From: Tetragonia tetragonoides
Taxonomy: Eukaryota > Streptophyta > Magnoliopsida > Caryophyllales > Aizoaceae
DNA length: 64,000 nt
Direction: 5' to 3'
NCBI GenBank assembly: GCA_038025085.1
Contig: CM076142.1
Location: forward strand, 4,563,501-4,627,500
Within the stretch, counting starts at the first letter, position 1; every line of letters starts with the position of its first letter. Position numbers and translations under genes: made by a program. Shown piece by piece: positions 49,340-60,023 of the stretch. The notes below the pieces were generated by a model, which was not told the origin of the DNA, did not search any database, and saw only the letters and a list, made by a program, of their open reading frames with translations.

Positions 49340-49890
49340 TTTTTTTAGGGGAAAAGAAATTCCATTAATTGAAAGCCATACGGCACTTACAAGAAGGATT
49401 GAATTCAACAAGAAATAGATCTAAAACATCAGAATACATTCGAATAAAAAAGCTATGTAGCACTACAGATTCAACAATTCCGATCGGCTTCCATTTAATC
49501 ACTGTTTTCCATATTACAGCCTCTTCGCGGAAGACTCTGCTATCTTTGAATGCTCCAATCCGACATCGTAGACCACCTCTTGATAGAATAGATCCGCCAA
49601 AGTACCATACGAACAACAAAACAAAAAACTAACAATACTCTCAAAAAGTGAGAGACAGTTGAACCCAATGAATGGGACAAACTAACTCTCACAGATGGAA
49701 AGACTGATATTATTCGACATACTAAAACTAAAAAACAGAACAAAACAATGAAACAAATAGAATTGGAGCTTACCATTAACAAAGAATTGCTAATGGCAGG
49801 CCCTAAACAAAAAAGCAGCTAGGATTTTTTTGGGAGGATGAAGATCTTTCAAATCAACTACTTTAGCCAAGGATAATACTCATACAATCA
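49340..49890 (-). mobile_element. Probable 3' end of a non-LTR retroelement, minus strand
   Basis: On the minus strand an 84-codon frame (49619-49365) ends CKCRMAFN and is followed by GGAATTTCTTTTCCCCTAAA and an A-run, the usual look of a LINE 3' end. A candidate target repeat CTAATTAAC occurs at 49328 and about 49884, but it is short. The flanking gene 7 segment has no counterpart elsewhere in the cluster. Confidence 0.45.
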
Positions 49891-50029
49891 ACTAATTAAC
49901 GTTTTCAAAATTATGATGACTTTAGGGTTTGCTATCCAAATGACAAAGATCAACCATATACTTCCTCCGTTTTAGCAAAATCTTAACACCTATTTTTTCA
50001 CGGTTTCCAATGCACTACTATAACCATAA

Positions 50030-50245
50030 ATTCAGTTCAGTTGATGTGTCACCAGTAACCTTATCACTCAGATAACTTTTTATTCCGAAATAAATTTATG
50101 ATGATAACTATGTTATCGGAAAGATCTCAAAACATACTTTCAAATGAGCCTAATATTGAATATGTTTGGATGAAATTTAATTGGTTAATTAAAAAAATCA
50201 ATCCGGTTAATTTTTTTTCATGTGAAGCAAACGGAGCTTTACCCT
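50030..50245. repeat. TTCAG-rich repeat element, copy A
   Basis: Shares ATAACTTTTTATTCCGAAATAA, TCGGAAAG.TCTCAAA and CATACTTTCAAATGAG with 52870-53185, and both end in CAAACGGAGC. A small dispersed element, possibly a MITE; ends not precisely defined. Confidence 0.55.
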
Positions 50246-50650
50246 ATCCTTATCTACTCAAGGGTTATCCCAATCTCATAGTAAATTTTACCTCCAAGTG
50301 TACGAAATTGAAAGAATTTTAATTCTGATCACATTCACGGCAACCCAACTAATTTTTATTTTATTTTATTTTATTTTAAATAGTTAAGGAAGAGAATGGC
50401 TTCCTCTCGAGGGTAGCCAACCAGCAACCACTTGTAAAACTATAAGTATGATAATTTGAACAACTAAAAAGCAAGTCAATTTCTATTGTACGTACCTCTG
50501 AAATACGGAGTATATAATCTTTCAAAATGATACAGTAACTGACCAATAATTTTGCAAGGGGTAGTAAAAAAAAGGAGTGAGGTAAAGCTGGCCATTATAG
50601 ACTACACCATGCATCCAAGTCAAAATTACATAACCATCAAGGAAGTAACA

Positions 50651-50787
50651 TATCAAATTGTTTTTGCGGATCTTTCGGAAACAGTCTCCCTGCTAGGCGA
50701 CTAGTTAGGGGTAAGGCTGCGTACATCTGGACCTCCCCAGACCCCGCCCTCGGCGGGACATTTACTGGGTTATTGTTGTTGTTGTTT
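50651..50787 (+). mobile_element. AU-like SINE with 15-bp target repeats
   Basis: GGAAACAGTCTCCCTGC, GGGGTAAGGCTGCGTACATC, a CCCCAGACCCCG block and a terminal (GTT)n run match the 3' half of the plant AU SINE pattern. The perfect repeat ATCAAGGAAGTAACA flanks it (50636-50650 and 50788-50802). The gene 7 segment has the corresponding unfilled site (GGAAGTAACTTAGGATTA). The element is 5'-truncated (137 bp). Confidence 0.88.
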
Positions 50788-50912
50788 ATCAAGGAAGTAA
50801 CAATTAGGATTATTTATTACCGCTTTATTTGTTGCTTTTTTATTTGACTTGTTGCTAGAGGCCTTTTTCTGAGCAAACAAATAATTATCTGTCTTAAATA
50901 GGAGTATCAAAT

Positions 50913-51120
50913 AATTAAGGAGGTGTGGTTGAGTGGTAATTCATCCTTAATTAAAGTCGAGGGTTTGAATCTTGTTTTGGTTATGAAGCAACTTTAAATT
51001 TCTTAGTCAGATGTCCCACTATTTAAGGTGCCTACAAACCAGTGCGAAAAAATAGTCACGGTACGTGGTCGACGATGAATACACTTGGTTGTGACAAAAA
51101 AAAAAAAAAAGAAAAAGAGC
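50913..51120 (+). mobile_element. tRNA-derived SINE, plus strand
   Basis: Box A-like TGGTTGAGTGGTAA and box B-like GGGTTTGAATC are about 35 bp apart. AAGGTGCCTACAAACCAG and AAAATAGTCACGG follow, then GGTTGTGAC and an A15 tail. The near repeat GAGTA(T/C)CAAAT flanks it (50902-50912 and 51121-51131). Same family as 34803-34990. The gene 7 segment lacks the insertion. Confidence 0.85.
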
Positions 51121-51304
51121 GAGTACCAAATTGAGCCAATTAAGTTGACCGTTCTACGGAAGAAAAGTATTCCCCGCAAAAAACAATAAGTACGAGACTG
51201 TGACTCAGTGTGAGTGTTGTCTCATTTAATAGGAGTAACTTCTTACCAAATAATCGTGGTTTCGCTAGCCACACACCTAAAAGCTTAACCTTGGCTTATC
51301 TCTC

Positions 51305-51312
51305 TATAAATA
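51305..51312 (+). promoter_or_regulatory. TATA box relic of peroxidase locus 8
   Basis: TATAAATA in the same context as the peroxidase 7 promoter, about 105 bp before the decayed ATG at 51417. Confidence 0.45.
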
Positions 51313-51416
51313 ACTAAAGAGCTTCTAGCCACTTTCATCACATAACAAACAAGTCAAGCTAGCTAGTTCAAATTAATTTTATATACTTACTTTGCAAAGA
51401 TATAAGAGTATACAAA

Positions 51417-52587
51417 ATGAGAGCAACCTCTCTGCTTTCATCTATGTTCGCCTTTTGGGCTCATTATTTTAATGAGCCATTGTTGTTATGGGCATTTGCA
51501 AGTTGAGTCTTACCATGGCAAGTGTGGTTTGCAAGTTGGGTTCTACCATGGCAAGTGTGGCCAAACTGATATTGAGAAAGTAATTTATGATGTAGTAAAG
51601 AAGAAAATTGAGGATGATCCTGATATTGTGTCTGATCTTACTCGCTTGTCATTTCATGACTGTTTTATTAGGGTGAGTTTAATTTATTTATTACTCTATT
51701 TATGTATCTTAGTAAGTTGAATTTTACTTTTCTTTTAGTTTGGGATTTCACTTGTTTCCTTTTTTTTCATAGGTACTAGAGCTGCTATCGCCTTGCTAAG
51801 TGATACTCATCCTCTTTTGTTATTTGAAATGGTCACTCCCAAGTCCCACAGTAGTAATACTAACTTGTTTTTGTCGATGCAGGTAGGAGGAAATTGGTTT
51901 GAGGTAGAAACAGGAAGAAAAGATTCGCTAGTGTCATGAAAGAGTGAAGCGGAAAACAAGCATTCCTCCACCGACAATCCCAATAACTCAAGCTATACAA
52001 TTATTTGCTAAAAAGGGCCTCACTAAGGACGATTCTGTTGTTCTTCTAGGTACTTACCAATGAATTTCAAACAAAATGAAGAACACAAATAGACAAAACT
52101 AACTTAAAACAATTTAAATTTATCCTCTTACTTAGCTTTTGATATCTGATATAACCTACTTTTACGTTAAATAAGTGGACATACTGTTGGAACTGCACAT
52201 TGCCACTCATTCAAAAAACGTCTGTATAATTTCCGTAATACCAATAAGCCAGATTCGACCATAAGTTCATCTCTCCTACATCTTTTGCAAAAGACATGTC
52301 CCTTAAACAATAAAACCGACGGTCAAGCATTCCTCGATCAAACTCCCAAGAGCCACTTCACCATTGACAATGGTTATTACAAACAGATTTTGGCACACAA
52401 GGGCATATTGGAAATTGATCATAACGTGGCAACAGATCCTCGTACTAGAGGTGTTGTGCAGGGACTAGCTTTTCATCCTCACAAATTTCTGCAGCAATTT
52501 GGTCCAGACGTGGTCAAAATGTCCAGAATTGGAGTTCTTACAGGCAATCAAGGTGAAATTAGAAAAACCTGTGGCTCTGTTAATTAG
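51417..52587 (+). pseudogene. Class III peroxidase pseudogene 8
   Basis: Clear copy of peroxidase 7, but broken in many places. Exon 1 (51417-51672) shifts frame around residue 13 and contains a tandem ~33-bp duplication, so the frame from the ATG stops near 51516. Exon 2 is almost wholly lost: only its last ~21 nt (51775-51795) remain, and the following donor is CT instead of GT, so GCDAS and the CADV cysteine are gone. Exon 3 (51883-52049) has a TGA where peroxidase 7 has CGG, plus a 1-nt insertion a few codons later. The acceptor before exon 4 (52175-52587) is AA. Exon 4 alone stays open and would encode the GGHTVGTAHC to GSVN end. Certainly not a working peroxidase. Confidence 0.95.
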
Positions 52588-52869
52588 TGTGTTTTTAGTC
52601 ATTTCTGAAATCAATTATTCTTTTCGTTTGTAGAATGTTGCAAAAAATTATGTTGTCGTTTCAACCTTTTATGTGGGCCCTACAAATAAGAGATATCTAA
52701 TTTGATGTAATCATCAAGTGTGCAATACAGAACAATCTTCTTAAATTTTGCTGAAAAGTTAACAATTCATTGCATCTATATTTTGTGCTAAGACTTAAGA
52801 GTATATATTCTTTTCCACAGAAAAGAAGAAAACCGATTCTAAAAAGTACGGAAAGAACACAATCTTAAT
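52588..52869. other. 3' flank of pseudogene 8
   Basis: Homologous with the 3' flank of peroxidase 7; no gene. Confidence 0.45.
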
Positions 52870-53185
52870 TAGCTCTATTTAGGTTCCTTTTTTATCTTAA
52901 TTTTACTTAAATTCAATTCAGTCCAATTCAGTTCAGTTCAATTCAATTCATGTGTAACTTTGTTAGTCATATAACTTTTTATTCCGAAATAATTTCATGA
53001 TGAAAACTGTCATCGGAAAGCTCTCAAAGCATACTTTCAAATGAGTCCAATATTGACTATGTTTGGACAAATTTTAAATGGTTAACGGTCAAGTTCAAAA
53101 AATCAATTAAGTTCACAATTCAGTTCAGATCAGTTCAGTTCAGATCAGATCAGATTTATCTAGATGAATCAAACGGAGCCTTAGT
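52870..53185. repeat. TTCAG-rich repeat element, copy B
   Basis: Contains runs of TTCAGTTCAG and CAGATCAGATCAG near both ends and the central words shared with 50030-50245. Probably a small non-autonomous DNA element of the hAT-like kind. Ends and target repeat not resolved. Confidence 0.5.
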
Positions 53186-53347
53186 ATCACCTATTACCAT
53201 CAACTACTATCAATTCACCGCTACTTCACGTTTTATTTTTCATTTGGAGAAATCGGACAGTCCATTGATAAATATCTGAACAAGATGACTTGTGCAATAA
53301 TTGGAGCTAGAATTGCATTATTGAAAAGTATGTACAGTAAACTAGTA

Positions 53348-53616
53348 CTACCTCCGTTCCGTTCAAACGCTCCCATTTGCCTAAAATGGATGTTTCATAC
53401 AAACACTCCTATTTCTTTAGTTGGTAAGGAATTTACTAGTCATTTACAATATTACCCCCATTAAAACCCAAGCCCCAGCCTCTTCTTTCTCTCTCCTTAA
53501 GTCTCTCTCCACCCATGTTAATATTGAGGGTATATGGGGAAAATAGATGGCAAAATAAATTTTCCTTATTTTTTGTGCCAAAAGCAAATGAGAGCGTTTG
53601 AACGGAACGGAGGGAG
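53348..53616. mobile_element. Stowaway-type MITE
   Basis: The left end CTACCTCCGTTCCGTTCAAA pairs with the right end TTTGAACGGAACGGAGGGAG. TA flanks both sides (53346-53347 and 53617-53618). Length 269 bp. Confidence 0.88.
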
Positions 53617-53843
53617 TAGTAAATTCAATATTCATCACATATCAATATCATCCAATCAAACCATGCAAAGTCCAACAAGTGGAACTCCACATGGGAAGAT
53701 AAAGACGAAATTTTTTGGATCATTAAGCATCCATAAAAGCATGTTGTACGTGTTTGGCAAAATATGTTATAATTCTATTGTCGACACTCAACATGCAGAT
53801 CTTTTTCTCCAAATTATTGGAGGGTGAATACTCATTTCTATAC

Positions 53844-54072
53844 TTAGGATAAGGTGGGAGTTCAAGTGGTAAGTGTTTTTTCCTGACAACTCAGTGGTCA
53901 GGGGTTCGAATCCTCATGTAGGGAGAATAAAAAAATCTCCTTTATCTTTCTTTATAGGGAGGGTCTCCTCCTCTATTTGAGCCCGTCGATCCATCAAAGA
54001 TAGATTAGCTTACCCGGCACATATGATTTACGGACTATTACATGCGTCCTTGTAGCAAAAAAAAAAAAAAAA
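53844..54072 (+). mobile_element. tRNA-derived SINE with 18-bp target repeats
   Basis: Box A-like GTTCAAGTGGTAAG and box B GGTTCGAATCC lie in tRNA spacing, followed by a T-rich body and an A-tail. The perfect 18-bp repeat GAATACTCATTTCTATAC flanks the element (53826-53843 and 54073-54090). This is a different SINE family from 50913. Confidence 0.92.
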
Positions 54073-54090
54073 GAATACTCATTTCTATAC

Positions 54091-55184
54091 GGAACGGAAC
54101 TATACTAGGCTAGAGCATCAAATTAGTCATTGGGCCCATAAAAAGAGAGTATCAATTTAGCATCTACCTTTTTGAAATTTTCAAACAAATGGGCCGAGCC
54201 AAAAGTGGTTAAGTAATATAATTTCAATAGTAATACAAAATGAGACAGATGATTTACTTTAAATTGTTGATTTGACGTCTAAACTGCCAACTGTGAATAT
54301 TTAACATGTAATACATCTATTATAAGATCGTCTTAACATGAGGTCGCCTTTATAATCAAATATAACGACAGCATGATACTATACTTGTATAAGGCGCCGT
54401 ACGTTAAGGTTACGTTTTATAAAAATTGATGTTTAACTTGATAATCTCTCAAGAGAGATGAATTTGAGTCACATGCGTAATTTGTCTGGTCATTACTACT
54501 CAATACGTGTTCAATAGAGGAAAGAGATTGTCACATTTCTCATCTCTAGCTTTCGAGTGAAATGGACCGCCTCCCCTGTTTTGCAAGAAAATTCGAAAAC
54601 CATAATAAAATTATCAACACATATATACCGTGAGTTCTCAAGCGGGAAAAATTCATGACTCAAATCGACATACAAATCCAATGTATACAAATAGTCATGG
54701 CAAAGTTGTCCGAGAAAACACACCCTAAAACAATACCATCCTATCAATTTTTTATAAGACCATTTCATAGTAAAATGGTTAAAAGTAACACGTTTTTTTC
54801 TAAAAAAGTACTAACACTTTTATTTCAACATCTAAAAATATCTAAAATAAAGTAACAATTATTTAGTCCATACTCCATAATAAGTATCACTTTTATGAAA
54901 AATATAACAATCGTTTCATAATTAGACTATCTTTCATGAATTTTTGACTTTTTGTATTCTACGCCTCTACCAATATGTATATATAACACAAGCACACAAC
55001 CCCTAAAACAGATTCTAATACAATCAATAGTAATACCAAAATCAAAGACTTAGACCAATAACCTGTTGTAGATACCGTTTGGTTTTGTGTTGAACTATTC
55101 AAACGCCACCATTCTATCATTGTTCACTCCCAAACCCTACTTATTTTTTGCCTAGTTGCAGTCACTCAGCTAATTACAATTTTT
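54091..55184. other. Intergenic, nothing recognised
   Basis: AT-rich sequence without a gene or clear element. Confidence 0.4.
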
Positions 55185-55193
55185 CCCTTGGCT

Positions 55194-55403
55194 TAACCAA
55201 CAAAGGTTGATCTAGTAGTTTGAACTTTGATTTCCTTACCCACCACCAAGGTTCAAATTTTACTAGGGGCATTTGGGACCCTTTCCCCTTATTCCCCTCC
55301 CCCAACCTCCAAATACTTGCCCACTAAACTTCTGGGTCTTAAACCCGAAATAGGTTAACCTAGGAGCGGACATCCCTTACCTTATAAATAAATAAAAAAA
55401 TTC
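55194..55403 (+). mobile_element. tRNA-derived SINE
   Basis: Box A-like GGTTGATCTAGTAGTT and box B-like AGGTTCAAATTT, with an (ATAA)n/A-rich tail near 55384-55400. CCCTTGGCT flanks both sides (55185-55193 and 55404-55412). Confidence 0.7.
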
Positions 55404-55412
55404 CCCTTGGCT

Positions 55413-55984
55413 CATGAGTCACGGTCTCGCTCCGTGCCGCAATGCCTCTTCTTAGCACACACTCTATGTATTGCCGCCTCACACTCAGCAAGCCTAACTT
55501 ATGGCTAACGTCTACGATACGAAATTGAGTGTTTAATTTCCATTTCTGTTAGCCCAATCATGCTTGTGTTGTTAATACTGAAAAAGTAAACCATTAAGCG
55601 AACAATTCAAAACTACTATCGAGTTTATTTTAATATACTCGTAATAAAAAGTATATGCACTTCAATTTTAGGCTAAGCATTAAAAATTTGATGGAGAAGT
55701 ATATATACTTTCAAGAATAGGTAAAAATTTGCGTCATTGAACAATTAGGTCTAGTCCAAATAGAATCTGATTGGCGAATTGAATATATAGGACAATCTTA
55801 TTTATTTTATATCCAAACATGCCATATCTTTGTAGTGTCATCGGCATGGGTATACCACCCACTAGTTGAAATAAACGTATCGAAAATTGATGAGTTCCAA
55901 AGTCCCGGATTTTCATCCCAATTTGACTATCAATCATTTAGCAAGTACACGTAGAAAACTCATGCATGTCTTTTTGCTCTGTAA
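55413..55984. other. Upstream region of peroxidase locus 9
   Basis: No gene recognised; presumed distal promoter. Confidence 0.4.
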
Positions 55985-55992
55985 TATAAATA
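55985..55992 (+). promoter_or_regulatory. TATA box of peroxidase locus 9
   Basis: TATAAATA about 77 bp before the ATG at 56069. Confidence 0.5.
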
Positions 55993-56068
55993 TGGAAGAG
56001 TTGCTTTGCGATTTTCATCACACTGAAATCCAACAAAAAAAAAACGAAGTATAGAAGCAACATAAAGC

Positions 56069-57493
56069 ATGAAAACAAGTGCAAGTTCTCTGTTCGTTCT
56101 TGCCCTTGGACTATTTTTGGTGACCCTTCCTGACCCTTGTTATGGTCAGTTACGTGTCGGATTTTACAGTGGTAAATGTGGTCAGAATAAAGTTGAGAGA
56201 ATTATTCATGGAATAATTCAGCAAAACTTGATGGAAGATTCAGATACCGTGTCTGATCTACTTCGCATGTCATTCCATGACTGTTTTGTTAGGGTATGTG
56301 AACGAATATCTTAATTTGTTATTTATATAGTTTGTTCGTGATTCAATTAATTGTTGTTTAACTGTTGGTTAAGTTTAAGTTTTAATTATGTATATTTGAT
56401 GAGAACTTGGCTTTATGCTTCAAATTGTGTGGAAATGAGGGATGTGATGGATCCGTTTTTCTTGATGGACAAGATAGCGAGAAGACAGCAGTGCCGAATC
56501 TGACTCTTGGTGGCTTTGATACTATAGATGACATAAAAACTACCATAGAGAATACTTGTCCAGGAGTTGTTTCTTGTGCTGATGTTCTTACTATAGCCAC
56601 TAGATCCGCTATTTACCTAGTAAGCATCATATCACCATGCATATATTGTACGTATACCTTCTTTTATATATATATATATATGTGTGTGCGTTTTTTTTTT
56701 CAAAATGTATGAAACTAATTAATGAAAAATGGCAACTAACCTCTTTTATGTGTAGTACATATACCAAGCCGGTTAACTTATATTTGTGAATGATGCAGGC
56801 CGGAGGAAATTGGTTAACCTCTTTTAAAAGTGAAGCCCTAGCAAACATCCCCGGTCCAACATTTGCAATACCTCAAGTTATTAAGATATTTGCAGATAGA
56901 GGGCTTACAGTTGACGACTTTGTTGTTCTCTTAGGTATCCTTACAAAAACTTGACAAAAGCAAATTAAAGCACATGGAATATCATGAGCAACGTCTAATT
57001 CATTTCCTTAATTTAAAAATCCAAAAAATTATATACTTTATTTAATTGATTGCTTAATTATTTTTCCATGTTAACTTAGGTGGACACCGTCGGAGTTGCA
57101 CACTGTCAGTCATTCAAAGAACGTCTATACAATTTCCAAAACACCAACCAACCAGATCCTACCATGAGTGCAGCGTTACTTAAACTGATGCAAAACACAT
57201 GTCCTCTTAACAGTGAAGACGACAATGAAGCATTCCTCGACCAAACTCCTAATAGCCACTTCACCATTGACAATGGTTACTACAAGCAAATTGTGGCACA
57301 CAATGGCGCCATGGAAATTGATCAGAACATCGCATCACACCCGCTAACTAGAGGTCTTGTTAACGGACTAGCTTATGATCCTTACCTATGGGTTTTTCAA
57401 TTTGGTCCAGCTATGGTCAAGATGGCTCGAATTGGAGTTCTTACAGGCAACCAAGGAGAGATTAGGAAGACATGTCGTGCTATTAATAAGTAA
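56069..57493 (+). pseudogene. Class III peroxidase locus 9, probably inactivated
   Basis: Exons are 56069-56293, 56440-56619, 56799-56934 and 57080-57493, with valid GT-AG sites. Exons 1 and 2 are intact: the signal peptide ends near DPCYG|QLRVGFY, the distal site is His70 in RMSFHDCFVR, and exon 2 opens GCDGSVFLDG, with Gly replacing Ala. Exon 3 is 136 nt instead of 166; the 30-nt in-frame loss removes the VETGRRDS core. Exon 4 lacks two nucleotides exactly where GGHTVG is encoded (GGACACCGTCGG instead of GGACACACCGTCGG). The spliced frame therefore turns into GGHRRSC and stops about 35 codons later. The remainder of exon 4 is open in the shifted frame and otherwise well conserved (to IRKTCRAINK), so inactivation looks recent. 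A sequencing error in the two bases would leave only the exon 3 deletion. Confidence 0.82.
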
Positions 57494-57783
57494 CAATTAA
57501 TTAACTAGAAGGTGTTCCATATAAATTAAAGATTGGATCAAAGGGATACTTTGGAATAATTGTCAATTGTATTATGCAAAATGCTTTGTTTTTTATATTT
57601 TTCCACTATGATTTGTCGCATGCCTAAATGGAATAAAGTTATCTTCTTTTTTCAGAACAAACAAACAAATAAAAGCAGGTCATAGATATATTAATTCTGA
57701 TAATTAGTTATTTATAGATTGCTAATTAATTAACCCAAGTTGACCATCCTACAGTAATTCCCGGCTGCCCTTGCCGAACCACA
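57494..57783. other. 3' flank of locus 9 plus peroxidase-type upstream remnant
   Basis: After the 3' untranslated region, AAGTTGACCATCCTAC at about 57740 matches the far-upstream regions of peroxidase 7 (about 47408) and locus 8 (about 51141) in the same orientation. No coding exon follows. Confidence 0.55.
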
Positions 57784-57906
57784 GTGAGTTTCCTATATTA
57801 TTTTGCCTTTTTTTTTTTAAATTTTTCCTGAAATTGAATTTTGTTTTAATCATTCAATTATTCAACAACTCCCTTCATTTCTCGTGCGTGCAATAATAAA
57901 AGATTT
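57784..57906 (+). repeat. Inverted-repeat copy B (orphan peroxidase upstream piece)
   Basis: Nearly identical reverse complement of 44297-44424, the region upstream of peroxidase 6. Homology stops abruptly after AAAAGATTT, and no peroxidase exon follows, so it is an orphan promoter fragment in plus orientation. Confidence 0.85.
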
Positions 57907-58544
57907 AAGAAATGAAAGCCTCCATTTCTTATATAAAATGGAGAGGATCCTTACTCTTTACATACTCCCATTTGTCTCTTGATGTATTACTCTATTTATA
58001 TTTATTTTTTAATTTTTTTTGGATGCAAATTTATTTATATTTATTTTTAAATAGTCATAATTCATAGGGGTGAGCCCCAATTGGGTACCTCATTGAAATT
58101 TTAAAATACTCTCTTGACCTGATCTCAATGAAATCCTTAATTTTGGATCATTAAAGTTCGTTCTTTCTATACGAATAACGAAAAAATTAAAACTTTAACG
58201 ATTTATCGGGTTGATTAGGAATCATTTGTATTTCCTTTTGAACCAAAAATAAATAAATTGTATTTCTTGAAAATTTTACAAAAAAGAAAAATAGAAAACA
58301 GATTAAGTAGTTTGTATAAGAAAATAAGTTGGGTCATATCTAAAATTCTGATTTCTATATGAAAGTTGAGGCTTCGAAATAGAAGTGGTTTGATTATCCC
58401 TATTTTCATATAACTTAGAACAATAAGTTAAATGAACAAAATCTACAAATAGTTTTAACATAAAAAAAAAAAAAAGTTGAATTAGTTTACAACACGTCTA
58501 GAAGTTTATCTTAGGGAATTTTGTTGAATTATTTAATCTACTTA
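57907..58544. other. Intergenic, nothing recognised
   Basis: AT-rich; no gene or element recognised. Confidence 0.4.
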
Positions 58545-58786
58545 GGGTGTGTTTGTTAGGGCTGAACTTATCAGAACTACATTCAACATTACTAAACTGG
58601 ATACTACTGAACTGAACTCGACACAACTGAACTGAATTGAACACAACTTGATATGTGAGACAAAAAGTATGTTTCTGAACTCAGCACCACTAAACTGAAT
58701 TGAACATCGTTTAACTGAATTTGAAATCACTGAATTGACACCTGAACTGAACTGAACTGACCGTGTAAGCTCTAACAAACGCACCG
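58545..58786. mobile_element. hAT-like MITE with GGTGTGTTTGTTAG ends
   Basis: The left end GGGTGTGTTTGTTAGGGC and the complement of the right end CGGTGCGTTTGTTAGAGC are inverted repeats. The interior is made of ACTGAACTGAA-type repeats. No clean 8-bp target repeat was found. Confidence 0.65.
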
Positions 58787-60023
58787 TAAATTTTGTTGAA
58801 CATTAATTTTATTTTTATTTTTTATCACATTGTTAAAATTGTTGATTTTTGTTGTAATGAAAAAATGAAAAAATTTATAAGGGAGAATAAACCTGTAATT
58901 GCCTACAAGCCGGCTATCTTGCCATATCAAACTCAAAAAAAAAAAAAAAAAAACTCAGGGTTTGTATTTCTCCCGTAAGAAGAATCGAACTGAAGTTAAC
59001 TGGAGTATAAATTGAGCAAAAAATTTTAAGTTGTCAGCCAAAGGGACAGAATTTTAAGTTGTACACTATATAAGGCTAGCTGAAGTAGACCGAACTGGTA
59101 AGCCAAACTGAAGTGAGAACCAAAAGAACATATTAGCCATTTTCAGTCCTTTTCGTCAGTCAGACCACAAACACATTTTGGCTGCTGTCATCCATCAGAT
59201 TTGTCCCTCACAAAACCCAGGTAATCTCTCTCCTCTCTGTCTCCCTTCATATTTCCCCTATATTTCTGTAAACTTCTCTGTTAAATGTCATAGTTATCCT
59301 GAATTTGTTTGATGTATCACCGATTGGAAAAAACAGCAAGAAACTTCAACTTTGGTATTTTTGTGGGGTTTTTCCCTTTTTGTTTGGCTAATGAATAGTT
59401 TATAAACAAGTGTTTATAGTTACTTTGTGAACTAGAATGGATTTTATACAAGGATGTATATATCCAAATAAGATGAATATCTCTAGGAGTATAATTGGGG
59501 CATTGGTGAAGGAGATGAAGATGATGCCTCATTTAAAATTTTCAAATTGGTCTTTGGGTTTATGATCTATGATGTATAAAGCTAAGGTAAAAGGACAACT
59601 AAATAAGTAAAATCTATCTCTATTGGCTCCATAAGATCCTATTGTCCTGTCTTATGGAGCCAAAAATTTGTTGCTCTTTCGCTTTGGGATATAATGGACT
59701 AGATCAAATAGGCTCATCAAACTATCTGGATTTCTCATTTTTTGGAAGTTGCCGATGGTCGTTGCACTTTGGATCAAGGGTCAAACGGAAACAGTCTTGC
59801 TCTTTGTCTTCATAGGGGGTAAGGATGCAATGCTGCAAACACCTGACCCCTCCGGCCTATCCTGTCTTCATAGTATAGTATTGATGATAATGAAAAGCTA
59901 ACAACCAATGCCAATGCCTAACAAACCATTACTCCGTTTTACGAATTACAATCTGAAACTCAGAAGTTCTAAAATGTTGTAGGTCTGTGCTGATCAGAGG
60001 CTCAGAGAAACAGTGAGCACAAC
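58787..60023. other. Intergenic and 5' leader region of the DUF4504-like gene
   Basis: A leader exon probably ends near 59219 (AACCCAG|GTAATC) and a leader intron may run to 59982 (TTGTAG|GTCTG). A degenerate AU-like SINE remnant lies around 59785-59870 (GGAAACAGTCTTGC, GGGGGTAAGGATGC). No other gene. Confidence 0.4.

Noticed and set aside
53870..53905. tRNA-like box A and box B sequences
   Set aside because: They are the promoter parts of a SINE with an A-tail and 18-bp target repeats. No cloverleaf acceptor stem closes around them, so no tRNA gene is called.
57080..57493. Independent gene starting at MDTVGVAHC
   Set aside because: It is exon 4 of peroxidase locus 9 read after the 2-nt deletion; the apparent Met lies in the upstream intron.
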